Counted from the first letter of the stretch, positions 53,242 to 61,459 are shown. The stretch: 64,000 nt of DNA from Bacillota bacterium (GCA_023415145.1 JAEZLW010000170.1:1-64000); one strand, 5' to 3'. Numbers and translations: made by a program. The notes: a model not told the origin generated them from the letters alone.

Positions 53242-53748
53242 ATGAACATCATTGCTGCCGTGGACAACCTCGGCGGCATCGGCATCCATGGAAATCTTCT
53301 GTACAGGATACCGGAGGACATGCGGTACTTTCAGCAGATGACTTATGGCAAGGTGGTTGTCATGGGCCATAGCACGCTGAAGGCTCTGCCGGGTGCAAGC
53401 CCACTTGCCGGGAGAGAGAACATTGTTTTGACAAGAAAAGCTGATTTCACGGTGGATAACTGCATCATCTGCCATACCCTGTATGATCTTTTCCTGGCCG
53501 TTTCCCCTTATCCAAGCGACGATGTTTTTGTGATTGGCGGAGAAACGGTATACACCCAGTTGATGGATTATTGTGCAAAGGCCTATATCACCAGAATACA
53601 CAGTACCTTACCAGCGGACAGATTCTTCCCGAAGATCGAAGACGCGGCAAATTGGACACTGGTCTTCGAATCGGAGATGAAAGAATACAACAGCATCCGG
53701 TTTTCCTTCCGGGAGTATGTCAACCATGCTATAAAAGCTTTCCCTTGA
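53242..53748 (+). CDS. folA: dihydrofolate reductase
   Basis: 168 aa. Reduces dihydrofolate with NADPH. MNIIAAVDNLGGIGIHGNLLYRIPEDMRYFQQMT holds the substrate loop and the catalytic acidic residue (ED, near 26-27); KVVVMGHSTLKALP and VFVIGGETVYTQLM are the NADPH motifs. It diverges from common DHFRs (RIPED for the usual W-x-x-P-x-D), so an alternative reductase of the same fold is possible. ATG 53242 follows AAAAAGGAG. Confidence 0.8.
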   Translation: MNIIAAVDNLGGIGIHGNLLYRIPEDMRYFQQMTYGKVVVMGHSTLKALPGASPLAGRENIVLTRKADFTVDNCIICHTLYDLFLAVSPYPSDDVFVIGGETVYTQLMDYCAKAYITRIHSTLPADRFFPKIEDAANWTLVFESEMKEYNSIRFSFREYVNHAIKAFP

Positions 53749-53768
53749 TCTGAGCAAACAGGTGCCTT

Positions 53769-54113
53769 CTATACTGTCAGCAGTTTTTGGTTGCCCTTCA
53801 GCAGCTCAGTCAGCGGCTGCCCCCACGAAGTGACCTCCAAGCCAAGCGCTTTCAGTTTTTCGACTACGCCCAGTTGGCAGGCGCAGGCGATGCATGCGGA
53901 AAACTTTACACCAACGTTCATAGCCACTTTCATTGAATCCTGTATTTGAACGTTTTCCGCTGCAAGCCGTGCCGATGCGCCCCAGATGATGACGGTGATC
54001 TCATCCCACCAGTGGTTGATCAGACCATTTGTGGCATACATCATCACCATAAATTGCGATGTTTCCATGTCCGTGCTTGTCCACAAAATATACAGGTTAT
54101 TCTTTTCTTCCAT
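53769..54113 (-). CDS. DsrE-family protein
   Basis: 114 aa small cytoplasmic protein of the DsrE/F-like fold: LYILWTSTDMETSQFMVMMYATNG, then EITVIIWGASARLAAENVQIQDSMKVAMNVGVKFSACIACACQLGVVEKLKALG. The CIACAC cluster lies where DsrE-like proteins keep the sulfur-accepting cysteine, so a role in sulfur relay is plausible. ATG 54113 has GGAAGGG. Convergent with folA; no sulfur-metabolism neighbours. Confidence 0.75.
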   Translation of the reverse strand: MEEKNNLYILWTSTDMETSQFMVMMYATNGLINHWWDEITVIIWGASARLAAENVQIQDSMKVAMNVGVKFSACIACACQLGVVEKLKALGLEVTSWGQPLTELLKGNQKLLTV

Positions 54114-54194
54114 CCCTTCCACCTTCATACATCAAACAATTTTTCATGCAATGATACTACAGCAAATCCAGGTTAACATGAATGCAAATAGACA

Positions 54195-54360
54195 GTATTT
54201 CGCCCCTACGGGGGCGAACAGGGCTTTCCTGCCCATCTGGCGGGGTAGGCACATTGCTTCGCTCCCGCTCGCTATGTTTGTTTCGCCAGCCTCCTCCACA
54301 CCACCCTATTCTGCCACTGGCAGGGGCGGTATTCCGGAGCTCTGGACCTTCGGGTACATC
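54195..54360. repeat. dispersed repeat, copy 2, split
   Basis: TATTTCGCCCCTACGGGGGC and CAGGGCTTTCC (54195-54229) and CTGGACCTTCGG (54341-54353) repeat the blocks found at 9367-9427, here separated by about 110 bases instead of about 7. The intervening bases are not recognised. Confidence 0.5.
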
Positions 54361-54402
54361 CCCTTGATTATGACATTCATGAAAGGTTTTTCAGGGAGAG
54401 GT

Positions 54403-54438
54403 GCGGAGAGGGGCATTTTTAGAATGCCTCCTCTCCGC
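54403..54438 (-). terminator. hairpin after the LysR gene
   Basis: GCGGAGAGGGGCATT and AATGCCTCCTCTCCGC form a long near-perfect stem with a 5-base loop, 18 bases beyond the LysR stop. T-tract weak. Confidence 0.55.
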
Positions 54439-54455
54439 CATATCCTGAATGCTTT

Positions 54456-55328
54456 CTACCACCCCTTCGCCCTTTCATCACACATCTTCAAAAAAGCATT
54501 CGCGGCAGAGCTTAACCATTTGCTTCTGTGGTAGATGACCTGGGTATAAAATTCCACGGGCGACTGGTGCGTCTTAGTACGCAGCTTGCCCTGGCGGGCG
54601 TCCTCCATAACAGCATACAGGGGTAAATAGGAAATGCCCATGCCATATTGTACATACTTTTTGATTACCTCCACGCTGCCGGTTTCCAGTACGTTGGAGG
54701 GGTAGAACCTTTGACCCTGCAGGTAATTTTGAAACACCTCCCGGTAGGTGCATTCCTTTTCGGTATACAAAACCATTTGAGAGCCCTGGGGCAAAAAATC
54801 GTCCCCCTCATAATCCGGTGGGGCGACAAAGCACATATCCTCTTTCTTCAGCAGCTTTGTGTTCAGTTGGGCGTACTGGTATTCCGGCTGCAAAAGAAAG
54901 CTCATGTCCAGCTCTCCGTTTAATACCTTGTTGCGTAACACGGAGCACATATCGATACTGATTACAATCTCCACCTGTGGGTACATGGTCTTGTATTGCT
55001 CGATGATGTCATACAGCCTGTACAACAGCAGCGATTCCGGCGTGCCGATTTTCAGACTGCCCTGGGGTTCCATGTCCTTTGCGGATGCCCCCTCCACCGC
55101 CTCGTAGGCACCAAGCAGCGCATCCACCTGGCCTACAAGGCTCTGGCCAAAGTCCGTCAACTCAATGGTCCCGCCCATCCGGTTGAACAGAGGCTGCCCG
55201 TAATGGCTCTCGATGGATTGTATGTGAAAGGTAACGGTGGATTGGGCATACCCCAACTGCTCAGCCGCCCGGGAAAAGCTGCCCGTTTCCACAATCTTTT
55301 TAAAGGTCTTGAAGTTCTTGATATCCAT
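54456..55328 (-). CDS. LysR-family transcriptional regulator
   Basis: 290 aa. N-terminal helix-turn-helix FKKIVETGSFSRAAEQLGYAQSTVTFHIQSIE, then the two-lobed effector domain starting near residue 90 (GSLKIGTPESLLLYRLYDII). Divergent from the APC permease gene and 118 bp apart; LysR proteins usually control the divergent gene, so a substrate of that permease is the likely effector. AGAGGTGGC precedes the ATG. Confidence 0.9.
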   Translation of the reverse strand: MDIKNFKTFKKIVETGSFSRAAEQLGYAQSTVTFHIQSIESHYGQPLFNRMGGTIELTDFGQSLVGQVDALLGAYEAVEGASAKDMEPQGSLKIGTPESLLLYRLYDIIEQYKTMYPQVEIVISIDMCSVLRNKVLNGELDMSFLLQPEYQYAQLNTKLLKKEDMCFVAPPDYEGDDFLPQGSQMVLYTEKECTYREVFQNYLQGQRFYPSNVLETGSVEVIKKYVQYGMGISYLPLYAVMEDARQGKLRTKTHQSPVEFYTQVIYHRSKWLSSAANAFLKMCDERAKGW

Positions 55329-55368
55329 ACTGCCACCTCTTTTCCATCATATCACTGATTCAAAAATA

Positions 55369-55387
55369 TTGATAGGTCCTATTTCAA
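55369..55387. promoter_or_regulatory. LysR-type operator
   Basis: TTGATAGGTCCTATTTCAA contains the perfect palindrome ATAGGTCCTAT and the T-N11-A layout of LysR boxes, just upstream of the permease -35. Confidence 0.6.
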
Positions 55388-55395
55388 TTTTCAAT

Positions 55396-55424
55396 TTTAC
55401 AAATAACCTTCCTCCCCGTATAAT
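55396..55424 (+). promoter_or_regulatory. promoter of the APC permease gene
   Basis: TTTACA (55396-55401), 17 bp, TATAAT (55419-55424). Good -10. Confidence 0.7.
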
Positions 55425-55446
55425 GTCTGCGGGAGGAATATTTTAC

Positions 55447-56718
55447 ATGAAAAAAAAGCTGGGTGCTGTTTCGCTAAGCGGGCTGATGATAGGGCCTGTG
55501 CTGGGTTCCGGGATTGTGGTGCTTCCCTCGCTGGCCTACGAGGCCCTCCACGAATACGCCATCTACGCCTGGATTTTGGTAATGCTGCTGGGGGCCGGGT
55601 TTGCTTATGTGTTTACCAGGATGAGCATGATGGTTTCCACCAACGAGGGCGTAAGCCGCCTGATCGGCGATGCTTTGGGTGAACGCTTCAGAGAGCTTTC
55701 CGCCAACTATCTGACCGCCGCCGTATGCTTTGGTCCCGTGGCCGTATATCAAACAGCCAAAGGCTATGTGATGAACATGCTGCCGGATGGCACGCTGCCC
55801 GCTATGGTTATTCCTTTTTTGTTGATGGCTTTGAATGTGTTGATTCTTTTTTCCGGCGTGCGCATGATGGGCAATGTCTCGCTGATACTATCCTCCGTCA
55901 CCGCCTGCATCCTTGTGGCAGGGAGCATATACAGCCTTTCCCAAAACGGTATATCAGCCTTGCCAGCCGAGCTGCCCCCTTTGAGCACATTGGGTTCCAC
56001 GCTGTTGATTTTGTTCTGGGCTATCATCGGCTGGGAAGTGATTGGCAATTATGTGGAAGACGTACTCAACCCCAAGCGCACGCTGATGCGGGCCATGAAA
56101 GTGAGCGTCGCTGCCGTGGTGCTGGTTTACATGGTTGTCACCTATGCGCTGCAGAACAGCCCGCTTGTGAAAAGCGGCGCATCATCCATCAGACTGAATG
56201 CAATCATGACCCCCATGTTTGGTACAGTTGCCCCCTATTTTCTGGGGGCCGTAGCATTAGCGCTTTGCTATTGCACCATTCTCTTGGTGATGGGCGCGGT
56301 GTCAAGGCAGATGGCCGCCCGGGCTGAAAGCGGAAGGCTGCCGGCCATATTCAGGCAAAAGCCGGGCTATCGGGCGCCGATGAAATCCATTCTCTTTCTG
56401 TCCCTTATACACAGCGTTTTCATTGTGCTGATAGAAACAAAGCTTGTGTCCTTAACCTTTGTCGTGGGCATCGCCAACACCTTCTTTATCGGCAATGCGT
56501 TATTGGGGTTGTTCGGTGCATTCAAGTGCATGAAAGGCGTATGGTGCAAGGGGCTGATCGTGGTGCTATCCGCTTGCCTTTTATCGCTATTGCTGTTCTC
56601 CCCCGCAGCAGGATGGGTCTTGTTCCTTGCGGTTACAGTGGGGACGGTTGCGATTGTGCCAAGGACAGCCGGGAAGGGATCTATGGCGGAGGAAGGACAG
56701 CCGATGGAAAACACGTAA
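55447..56718 (+). CDS. APC-family amino acid permease (YjeH-like)
   Basis: 423 aa membrane protein with about twelve helices. LSGLMIGPVLGSGIVVLPSLAY is the unwound first helix of the amino acid-polyamine-organocation superfamily; ILFWAIIGWEVIGNYVEDVLNPKRT is helix 6 with the conserved loop. It resembles the YjeH methionine/branched-chain exporter group, but direction and substrate are inferred. ATG 55447 has GGGAGG; a longer open frame upstream crosses the promoter and is not used. Controlled by the divergent LysR gene. Confidence 0.85.
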   Translation: MKKKLGAVSLSGLMIGPVLGSGIVVLPSLAYEALHEYAIYAWILVMLLGAGFAYVFTRMSMMVSTNEGVSRLIGDALGERFRELSANYLTAAVCFGPVAVYQTAKGYVMNMLPDGTLPAMVIPFLLMALNVLILFSGVRMMGNVSLILSSVTACILVAGSIYSLSQNGISALPAELPPLSTLGSTLLILFWAIIGWEVIGNYVEDVLNPKRTLMRAMKVSVAAVVLVYMVVTYALQNSPLVKSGASSIRLNAIMTPMFGTVAPYFLGAVALALCYCTILLVMGAVSRQMAARAESGRLPAIFRQKPGYRAPMKSILFLSLIHSVFIVLIETKLVSLTFVVGIANTFFIGNALLGLFGAFKCMKGVWCKGLIVVLSACLLSLLLFSPAAGWVLFLAVTVGTVAIVPRTAGKGSMAEEGQPMENT

Positions 56719-56803
56719 TGGAAAGGCTCGTTCAATGTGCAAACATGCAATGAAGCTCCTGCAGCAACCTCAAAACACACGCCGGAATTTTTGAACATCA
56801 AGG

Positions 56804-56845
56804 CAAAAGACCCGCATCGCAATAAGCAGCGAAGCAGGTCTTTTG
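56804..56845. terminator. bidirectional terminator
   Basis: CAAAAGACC and GGTCTTTTG form the stem base, with GC and GCAGG inside, between the permease gene and the convergent LysM gene. Confidence 0.65.
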
Positions 56846-56872
56846 TCTATTGGAATGTAAAGGTATTACCCG

Positions 56873-57445
56873 TCAAGCATTGCGGACCACCAAATACATT
56901 TGGGATTTGGCACAGCAGCTATCCAGGCAGGCCACCACAGATACATATCCCAAGGTGCCTGCCGGAACCTGCCATAGTATTTCCGCGACGCCGGTGACCG
57001 CACTTGGGCAATCGACACCAATAAGCCTCTCCAGCTCGCAAACTTCAGTACCTGTGGGTTCCAGGAAAAAGTAAGCCTTGGATACGGGCAGATTGAAAGC
57101 GGCACGAAGGATGACTCGGGCAGTAAGTTGAACGACCCCATCCACTACGGGCAGCGGCTGACCTGCTTCCGTCAGGAAGCTCAGCGATATCACCCGCAGG
57201 TTGCAGGCGGATGGTGGCACACCGGGAATGCAAATCACCTGTCCCACATAGATGACATTGGCATTAGCAATCTGAGGATTGGCTAAAAGCAACGCCTCTA
57301 CCGTGACGGAAAAGCTTCTCGCGATGCTGAAAATGGTGTTCCCCGGCTGAATGGTGTAAAATTGCCCGCTGCAGTTTGAGGGCGGTTGGGGAATGACAAC
57401 GCCTGCAGACGGCTGGACGGCCTGTTCATATACAATGTTTTCCAC
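56873..57445 (-). CDS. LysM protein with conserved cysteine-containing C-terminal domain (paralogue B)
   Basis: 190 aa, same layout as the protein at 43.3 kb: a Pro-rich start, one LysM domain (FYTIQPGNTIFSIARSFSV through GQVICIPG) and a C-terminal domain sharing long identical stretches with it (FFLEPTGT, LIGVDC, SAVTGVAE, LWQVPAGTLG, VACLDS, CAKS). I start at GTG 57445 because AAAGGAGAGG lies just upstream and the length then matches paralogue A. No signal peptide. The C-terminal domain is not recognised. Confidence 0.75.
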   Translation of the reverse strand: MENIVYEQAVQPSAGVVIPQPPSNCSGQFYTIQPGNTIFSIARSFSVTVEALLLANPQIANANVIYVGQVICIPGVPPSACNLRVISLSFLTEAGQPLPVVDGVVQLTARVILRAAFNLPVSKAYFFLEPTGTEVCELERLIGVDCPSAVTGVAEILWQVPAGTLGYVSVVACLDSCCAKSQMYLVVRNA

Positions 57446-57567
57446 AAAATCCTCTCCTTTCAGTGTACCAATACAATCGTATGTGCAAAAGAAAAGGAGG
57501 TACTGGAAATCATATTTTTTTGTGAACATTTCATGTGGAACGCGGTGCTCTTGGAGTTTCATATAAC

Positions 57568-57839
57568 AGAGGGAACCCGGCATGCCGGGTTCCCTTGCAG
57601 ACTGTCAAAAAACCTCTTGGGAGGTATTGGAGGGCCGAAGTCCTCCAATTTTATATTGAAAACCAGCGACATGTGCGGTGGTTTTCGCAGGAATTTCGTA
57701 GAAATTCCTACCTTGCCCGAGCAAACGGCCGCACAAAGGCGCAGCCTTGGTGCAGTGCGGCGAGGGAAAAACTCAAAAAAGTGGCATCGCCACTTTTTTG
57801 ACACGCTGAGAGGGAACCCGGCATGCCGGGTTCCCTTGC
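57568..57839. repeat. composite palindromic element flanked by 31-bp direct repeats
   Basis: An identical 31-bp sequence with the palindrome GGGAACCCGGCATGCCGGGT lies at 57568-57598 and 57809-57839. Between them are at least four more hairpins: TTGGAGG/CCTCCAA, GGAATTTC/GAAATTCC, GCCGCAC/GTGCGGC, and AAAAAAGTGGC/GCCACTTTTTT. GTCAAAAAA (57604-57612) and TTTTTTGAC (57794-57802) form short inverted ends of the inner part. No ORF of interest. It may be a MITE- or REPIN-like element or a structured RNA. Confidence 0.65.
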
Positions 57840-57853
57840 TTATAGCTATATGC

Positions 57854-58051
57854 TTAAAAATGCTCCGGGTCGGTGGGGTTGTTCAATACACCGAAGGCCA
57901 CCAACAAGGCCAGCACGGCGTCCACCACATGCTGCAGCGGTGCCTGGGTGATGCCAATGGCCTCATACAGGCCCAGGTTCCCCAGCAGTGTCAGTATCGT
58001 GGCGGCAATAGACGCCCACACCACCTTGGATTTCCATCTGTTCTGCGTCAT
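57854..58051 (-). CDS. orphan phage-holin-like small membrane protein
   Basis: 65 aa. Two hydrophobic segments, VVWASIAATILTLLGNLGLY and VVDAVLALLVAFGVL, with NRWKSK before and NNPTDPEHF after, the pattern of phi-LC3/Phage_holin_1 proteins. Such holins permeabilise membranes for endolysin release, but no lysin, tail or other phage gene is near. ATG 58051 has AAAGGAG; an upstream in-frame ATG at 58114 has none. It may be a domesticated remnant. Confidence 0.7.
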   Translation of the reverse strand: MTQNRWKSKVVWASIAATILTLLGNLGLYEAIGITQAPLQHVVDAVLALLVAFGVLNNPTDPEHF

Positions 58052-58170
58052 GAGGGTAACTCCTTTCGTTTGTACAGGTATGATGTCTTTCATACTGATG
58101 CAGGGCGGGAACATTCCCGCCCCTTCATTCTATTCCTCTGCCGGAAAAACGCTTCTATCAGCCGTGAAGG

Positions 58171-58215
58171 AAAAAACGCTCCCGGTCTGCATGGCACGCA
58201 GGCCGGGAGTGTTTT
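58171..58215 (-). terminator. terminator of the AbrB-hydrolase operon
   Basis: AAAACACTCCCGGCCTGCG and TGCAGACCGGGAGCGTTTTTT form a long stem on the minus strand, ending in six T, directly after the alpha/beta hydrolase stop. Confidence 0.85.
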
Positions 58216-58217
58216 CA

Positions 58218-59288
58218 TCAAACGTTTGATACCTCGTTCAGAAAATCCATCATGATTTGAATGAATTCCCTGGGCTTTTCGTAATGGACGTCGTGGCCGG
58301 AATCCACCTTGATGAGCTTGTTTCCCGGAATCAGCTCATGGGCACGCTTGGCATCATCCCCGCTCATGGCACCCAGCAGGATGCCATCGTCGGAAAAGCT
58401 CCAATTGGCATGGATCAAAACAGAAGGGCAGCGGATACCGAGGAGTAGCTCCTCCCGGTTGTAGTTTTGAAACCAGGTGCAATCGTAAAACGCATCGCCA
58501 AAGCGCAGGTCATAGCTGCCGGCGGTGAGATCGAACATGCGGTTGATCGATGGCGGCAGGTAAAAAATCCGGGCGGCCTTGCCGGGGTTTTTCTCCATAT
58601 AGCTCAAAGCGGTTTTTTTCATGCCTTGCCATCCAGGGCCGACCAGCTTTTGCATGTAGGAGTGCTCTAGATAATAGCGGGTGTAGTTATTTTCCTCTGT
58701 TTGGTTCAGAAATTCATGGATGGGTTTGAAGCTGTCCACCCATGCGAAGGAGGTCGGATTCCTTTCCGCCTCGGTGGAGAACAAGGGCGGATCCTCCAGC
58801 ACAGCGCCCAGCACATAGTCGGGAACGTTGGCAGCCAGCCAGGCGGTAAGCAGCCCGCCGGAGGACTGGCCGGATACGAAGGCCGGCTCGCCGATGACAT
58901 TTTCCATGAACCATTGAAAGTCCTTCCCCATTGCCTCTGCAGTATACTTGACCGGATCTTTGCTGGAATCACCGTGGCCGTGACAGTCCACAGCAAAAAT
59001 GTGAAACTTCTTTGATAAATCCGGCAGCACGGGAGCATAGTCCTCCCAGCACACCATTTGCCCATGGATCAAAAACAATGGGGGCCCATTGTCCGGTCCT
59101 TCACCGTAATTGAGCACGGTTCCGTCCGGCAGCACAGCCTGTTTTTCCGCAAAGCCAGCCCGGATTAGTTTCTCAAGGACGCCTTTGTCGTAATTCATGT
59201 TATTGTACACATATAGAGATGCCGCGAAGCCAAGAATCAGTATAATCCCGCCCAGGCAAAGCAAAATCATTCTAATCACTCTTTTCAC
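58218..59288 (-). CDS. membrane-anchored alpha/beta hydrolase
   Basis: 356 aa. N-terminal membrane helix (MILLCLGGIILILGFAASLYVY), then an alpha/beta hydrolase domain: oxyanion region LFLIHGQMVCWEDY, nucleophile Ser in VSGQSSGG, acid in the LIHANWSFSDDG region, and His in VDSGHDVHYEKP. The domain probably faces outward. GTG 59288 overlaps the AbrB stop by 4 bases (GTGA), so translation is coupled. Substrate unknown. Confidence 0.85.
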   Translation of the reverse strand: MKRVIRMILLCLGGIILILGFAASLYVYNNMNYDKGVLEKLIRAGFAEKQAVLPDGTVLNYGEGPDNGPPLFLIHGQMVCWEDYAPVLPDLSKKFHIFAVDCHGHGDSSKDPVKYTAEAMGKDFQWFMENVIGEPAFVSGQSSGGLLTAWLAANVPDYVLGAVLEDPPLFSTEAERNPTSFAWVDSFKPIHEFLNQTEENNYTRYYLEHSYMQKLVGPGWQGMKKTALSYMEKNPGKAARIFYLPPSINRMFDLTAGSYDLRFGDAFYDCTWFQNYNREELLLGIRCPSVLIHANWSFSDDGILLGAMSGDDAKRAHELIPGNKLIKVDSGHDVHYEKPREFIQIMMDFLNEVSNV

Positions 59289-59611
59289 TCCGGTTTCTCC
59301 TCCGCGAGTTTTTGCATGGTTTTTACTGCCTTTGCAAACTGAAGGCCTGCCTCCTGCTCCGGTGATGACAAAGTATCGCCGCCTGCTTTTAAAAAAATCT
59401 CATCGGCGATTTTGTCAAAGTAGTCCAGCCGCTGCAGCGCGATGCCACGGTTTGCATCCGCCAGAAGCAAAAGCGTATCTCCCGGCATGATGCCAAACAT
59501 ATCCCTGGCTTCCTTAGGGATGACCACCTGCCCCTTGGGCCCTACCTTGACGGAACTCATGAATTTCCCGGTTTCCTGCATCGTGTTTCCTTTGTTCCGG
59601 CGTTCCGGCAT
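59285..59611 (-). CDS. AbrB/SpoVT-type DNA-binding protein
   Basis: 108 aa. Swapped-hairpin AbrB domain: SSVKVGPKGQVVIPKEARDMFGIMPGDTLLLLAD, then a C-terminal helical part IALQRLDYFDKIADEIFLKAG. ATG 59611 has GGAGG 8 bases upstream; ATG 59581 is an alternative. Co-transcribed with the alpha/beta hydrolase. The TA-rich repeats upstream suggest autoregulation. It could also be the antitoxin half of a lost toxin pair, but no toxin is present. Confidence 0.85.
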   Translation of the reverse strand: MPERRNKGNTMQETGKFMSSVKVGPKGQVVIPKEARDMFGIMPGDTLLLLADANRGIALQRLDYFDKIADEIFLKAGGDTLSSPEQEAGLQFAKAVKTMQKLAEEKPE

Positions 59612-59632
59612 ACCTTGTGCCTCCTTCAACAA

Positions 59633-59672
59633 GTATTACTAGTTATACTTGTTATACTTATAATACTCTTAT
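59633..59672. promoter_or_regulatory. iterated TA-rich operator in front of the AbrB gene
   Basis: AGTATTACTAGTTATACTT, GTTATACTT and ATAATACTC follow each other within 40 bases, repeating the core (G)TTATACTT about every 10 bases. This fits an AbrB-type autoregulatory site overlapping the promoter. Confidence 0.55.
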
Positions 59673-59734
59673 GCGGATTCCCTGTCAAGAGGCCTGGTTG
59701 CTTTTTGAACAAGCAATTGAAAACTGGAGCCCAT

Positions 59735-59767
59735 CGGCTTTTAAAAGCCGAAGCAAAATGGTATAAT
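59735..59767 (+). promoter_or_regulatory. promoter with palindrome over the -35
   Basis: TATAAT at 59762-59767. The -35 position falls inside the perfect 16-bp palindrome CGGCTTTTAAAAGCCG (59735-59750), a candidate operator for the MBL-hydrolase fusion gene. Confidence 0.55.
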
Positions 59768-59810
59768 AAAGAAAACATATAAAATTTGGATGCAAGAGAG
59801 GGCTATCAGC

Positions 59811-61451
59811 ATGGCACAACGCGCAAACATCATCCCGATCAATGAAGACGTCACCCTCATCGACGATGCGGGATCATCCACCTGCTATCTTGTCACCGGC
59901 GAAAAACGCGCATTGCTCATCGACACATTAAACGGCCGTGAAAACCTGAAGGAGATCATTCGGGAGATAACCAATCTTCCCGTTCTCGTGGTAAACACCC
60001 ACGGCCACTGCGACCACATATACGGCAACGTGTTTTTTGAGGAGACATACCTTCATCCGGCGGATTGGGATCTGCATAACCTGCACTTTTCCTTCCCCGA
60101 TGCACAGGAGTCGTTCAAAAATTTCGGTTTGAAGCCCTGCCGTCTGCTCCCGCTCAAGGAAGACGATGTGTTTGACCTGGGAGGAATCACGCTGGAAGTC
60201 ATCCCGGTACCGGGGCACACCCAGGGCAGCGTGGCATTGCTCTGCCGCAAACATAGGATGCTGTTTACTGGGGACGCCATAAACGGCCATCTGTGGATGC
60301 AGCTTAATGAATCCACTCCCTTGAACGTGCTGGAACAATCGCTTCATCGATTGCTTTCCGATTATCGCTCCGCCTTTGATTTTATCCTTACCGGCCATGG
60401 CAAGGGGCCTGAAGATGCGGCATTGGTAGAAGAGTTGGCGGAAGGCGTCATAGACCTTAAGCATGGTGAATGCGAAAAAGACAAGCCTTACGAATGGTTC
60501 ATGGGCACGGACAAGGCCCATCCCTTCGGCAAGGAGGGACAGCATGTGATCATCTACAACCAGACCAACCTGGATATCGAGCGGGGGGTGAAAAAGCCGT
60601 ATCCCCCTATCAGGCACATCCCCAACAACCCAATCCTAAACGGCATGGCCTACATAAAGCAAAACATCGTTTACTCCACCGCCACCGGGAAAGATATTAC
60701 CCTGGCTCTGATTACACCATGGAGGCCTGAGGGAGTGGAAACACCCAAAACGCCTTTGATCGTATTTGTGCAGGGCAGCGGCTGGACTTTTCCCGACATT
60801 TTTTACGAAATGGGACAAATGGCAAATTATGCCCAAAATGGCATTGCCATAGCAATGGTCACCCACCGCAATTGCCTGGACGGCCATCCCTTCCCGGCCT
60901 ATTTGCAGGATGTGAAAACAGCCATCCGGTACCTCAAATTTCACGCGGAGGAATACCACATCGACAAGAACCGGGTCGGCATCTTCGGCACTTCCTCCGG
61001 CGGCAATACCGCCCTGCTGGCGGGTCTCACCGGGGATGATCCCGCTTACAGGACATCGGAATACGCGGAAGAATCCGATGCGGTGAAGCTGGTGGTCGAA
61101 TGCTTTGGCCCCACGGATTTGATGCGCATGCTGGGCGGCGAAATACCGGGCGAACCCCACGGCGGCATTTTCCAGGCCTTGACCAATGGGAAGGATGTAA
61201 GGCAGATCTTTCGCGAAATGAGCCCGGTTACCCATGTGAAGGAAGGCAAAACCTATCCGCCCTTCCTTTTGATTCATGGCAACGCCGATACCTTGGTACC
61301 GTATGAGCAAATGGTGTTGATGTACCGCAAGCTTTGCGATCACGGAACGGATGTGCAGGCCATCTGCGTGGATCACGCCCCCCACGAAGGCAGCTTCTGG
61401 AGCCGGGAACTGCATGACATCATACTTGAGTATATCCGGGAGAGACTATAG
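59811..61451 (+). CDS. fusion of metallo-beta-lactamase-fold hydrolase and alpha/beta esterase
   Basis: 546 aa cytoplasmic protein. Residues 1-230: MBL fold with VVNTHGHCDHIYGN (metal site; HxHxDH has C for the variable x), PVPGHTQGSVALL, FTGDAI and LTGHGKG. Residues about 275-546: BD-FAE/prolyl-oligopeptidase-like esterase with TPLIVFVQGSGWTF (oxyanion), nucleophile Ser in IFGTSSGGNTALL, Asp in IHGNADTLVP and His in VDHAPHEGSFW. Each domain has its catalytic residues. One chain with both activities suggests two successive hydrolyses of one compound; the substrate is unknown. ATG 59811 is chosen for AGAGAGGG upstream; ATG 59790 is possible. Monocistronic. Confidence 0.85.
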   Translation: MAQRANIIPINEDVTLIDDAGSSTCYLVTGEKRALLIDTLNGRENLKEIIREITNLPVLVVNTHGHCDHIYGNVFFEETYLHPADWDLHNLHFSFPDAQESFKNFGLKPCRLLPLKEDDVFDLGGITLEVIPVPGHTQGSVALLCRKHRMLFTGDAINGHLWMQLNESTPLNVLEQSLHRLLSDYRSAFDFILTGHGKGPEDAALVEELAEGVIDLKHGECEKDKPYEWFMGTDKAHPFGKEGQHVIIYNQTNLDIERGVKKPYPPIRHIPNNPILNGMAYIKQNIVYSTATGKDITLALITPWRPEGVETPKTPLIVFVQGSGWTFPDIFYEMGQMANYAQNGIAIAMVTHRNCLDGHPFPAYLQDVKTAIRYLKFHAEEYHIDKNRVGIFGTSSGGNTALLAGLTGDDPAYRTSEYAEESDAVKLVVECFGPTDLMRMLGGEIPGEPHGGIFQALTNGKDVRQIFREMSPVTHVKEGKTYPPFLLIHGNADTLVPYEQMVLMYRKLCDHGTDVQAICVDHAPHEGSFWSRELHDIILEYIRERL

Positions 61452-61459
61452 GACATGAT

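Noticed and set aside
57568..57839. CRISPR array
   Set aside because: Only two copies of the 31-bp repeat, a spacer of 210 bases full of hairpins, and no cas genes.
57854..58051. Prophage remnant
   Set aside because: The holin-like gene is the only phage-type gene; no integrase, terminase, capsid, tail or lysin is present in the window.
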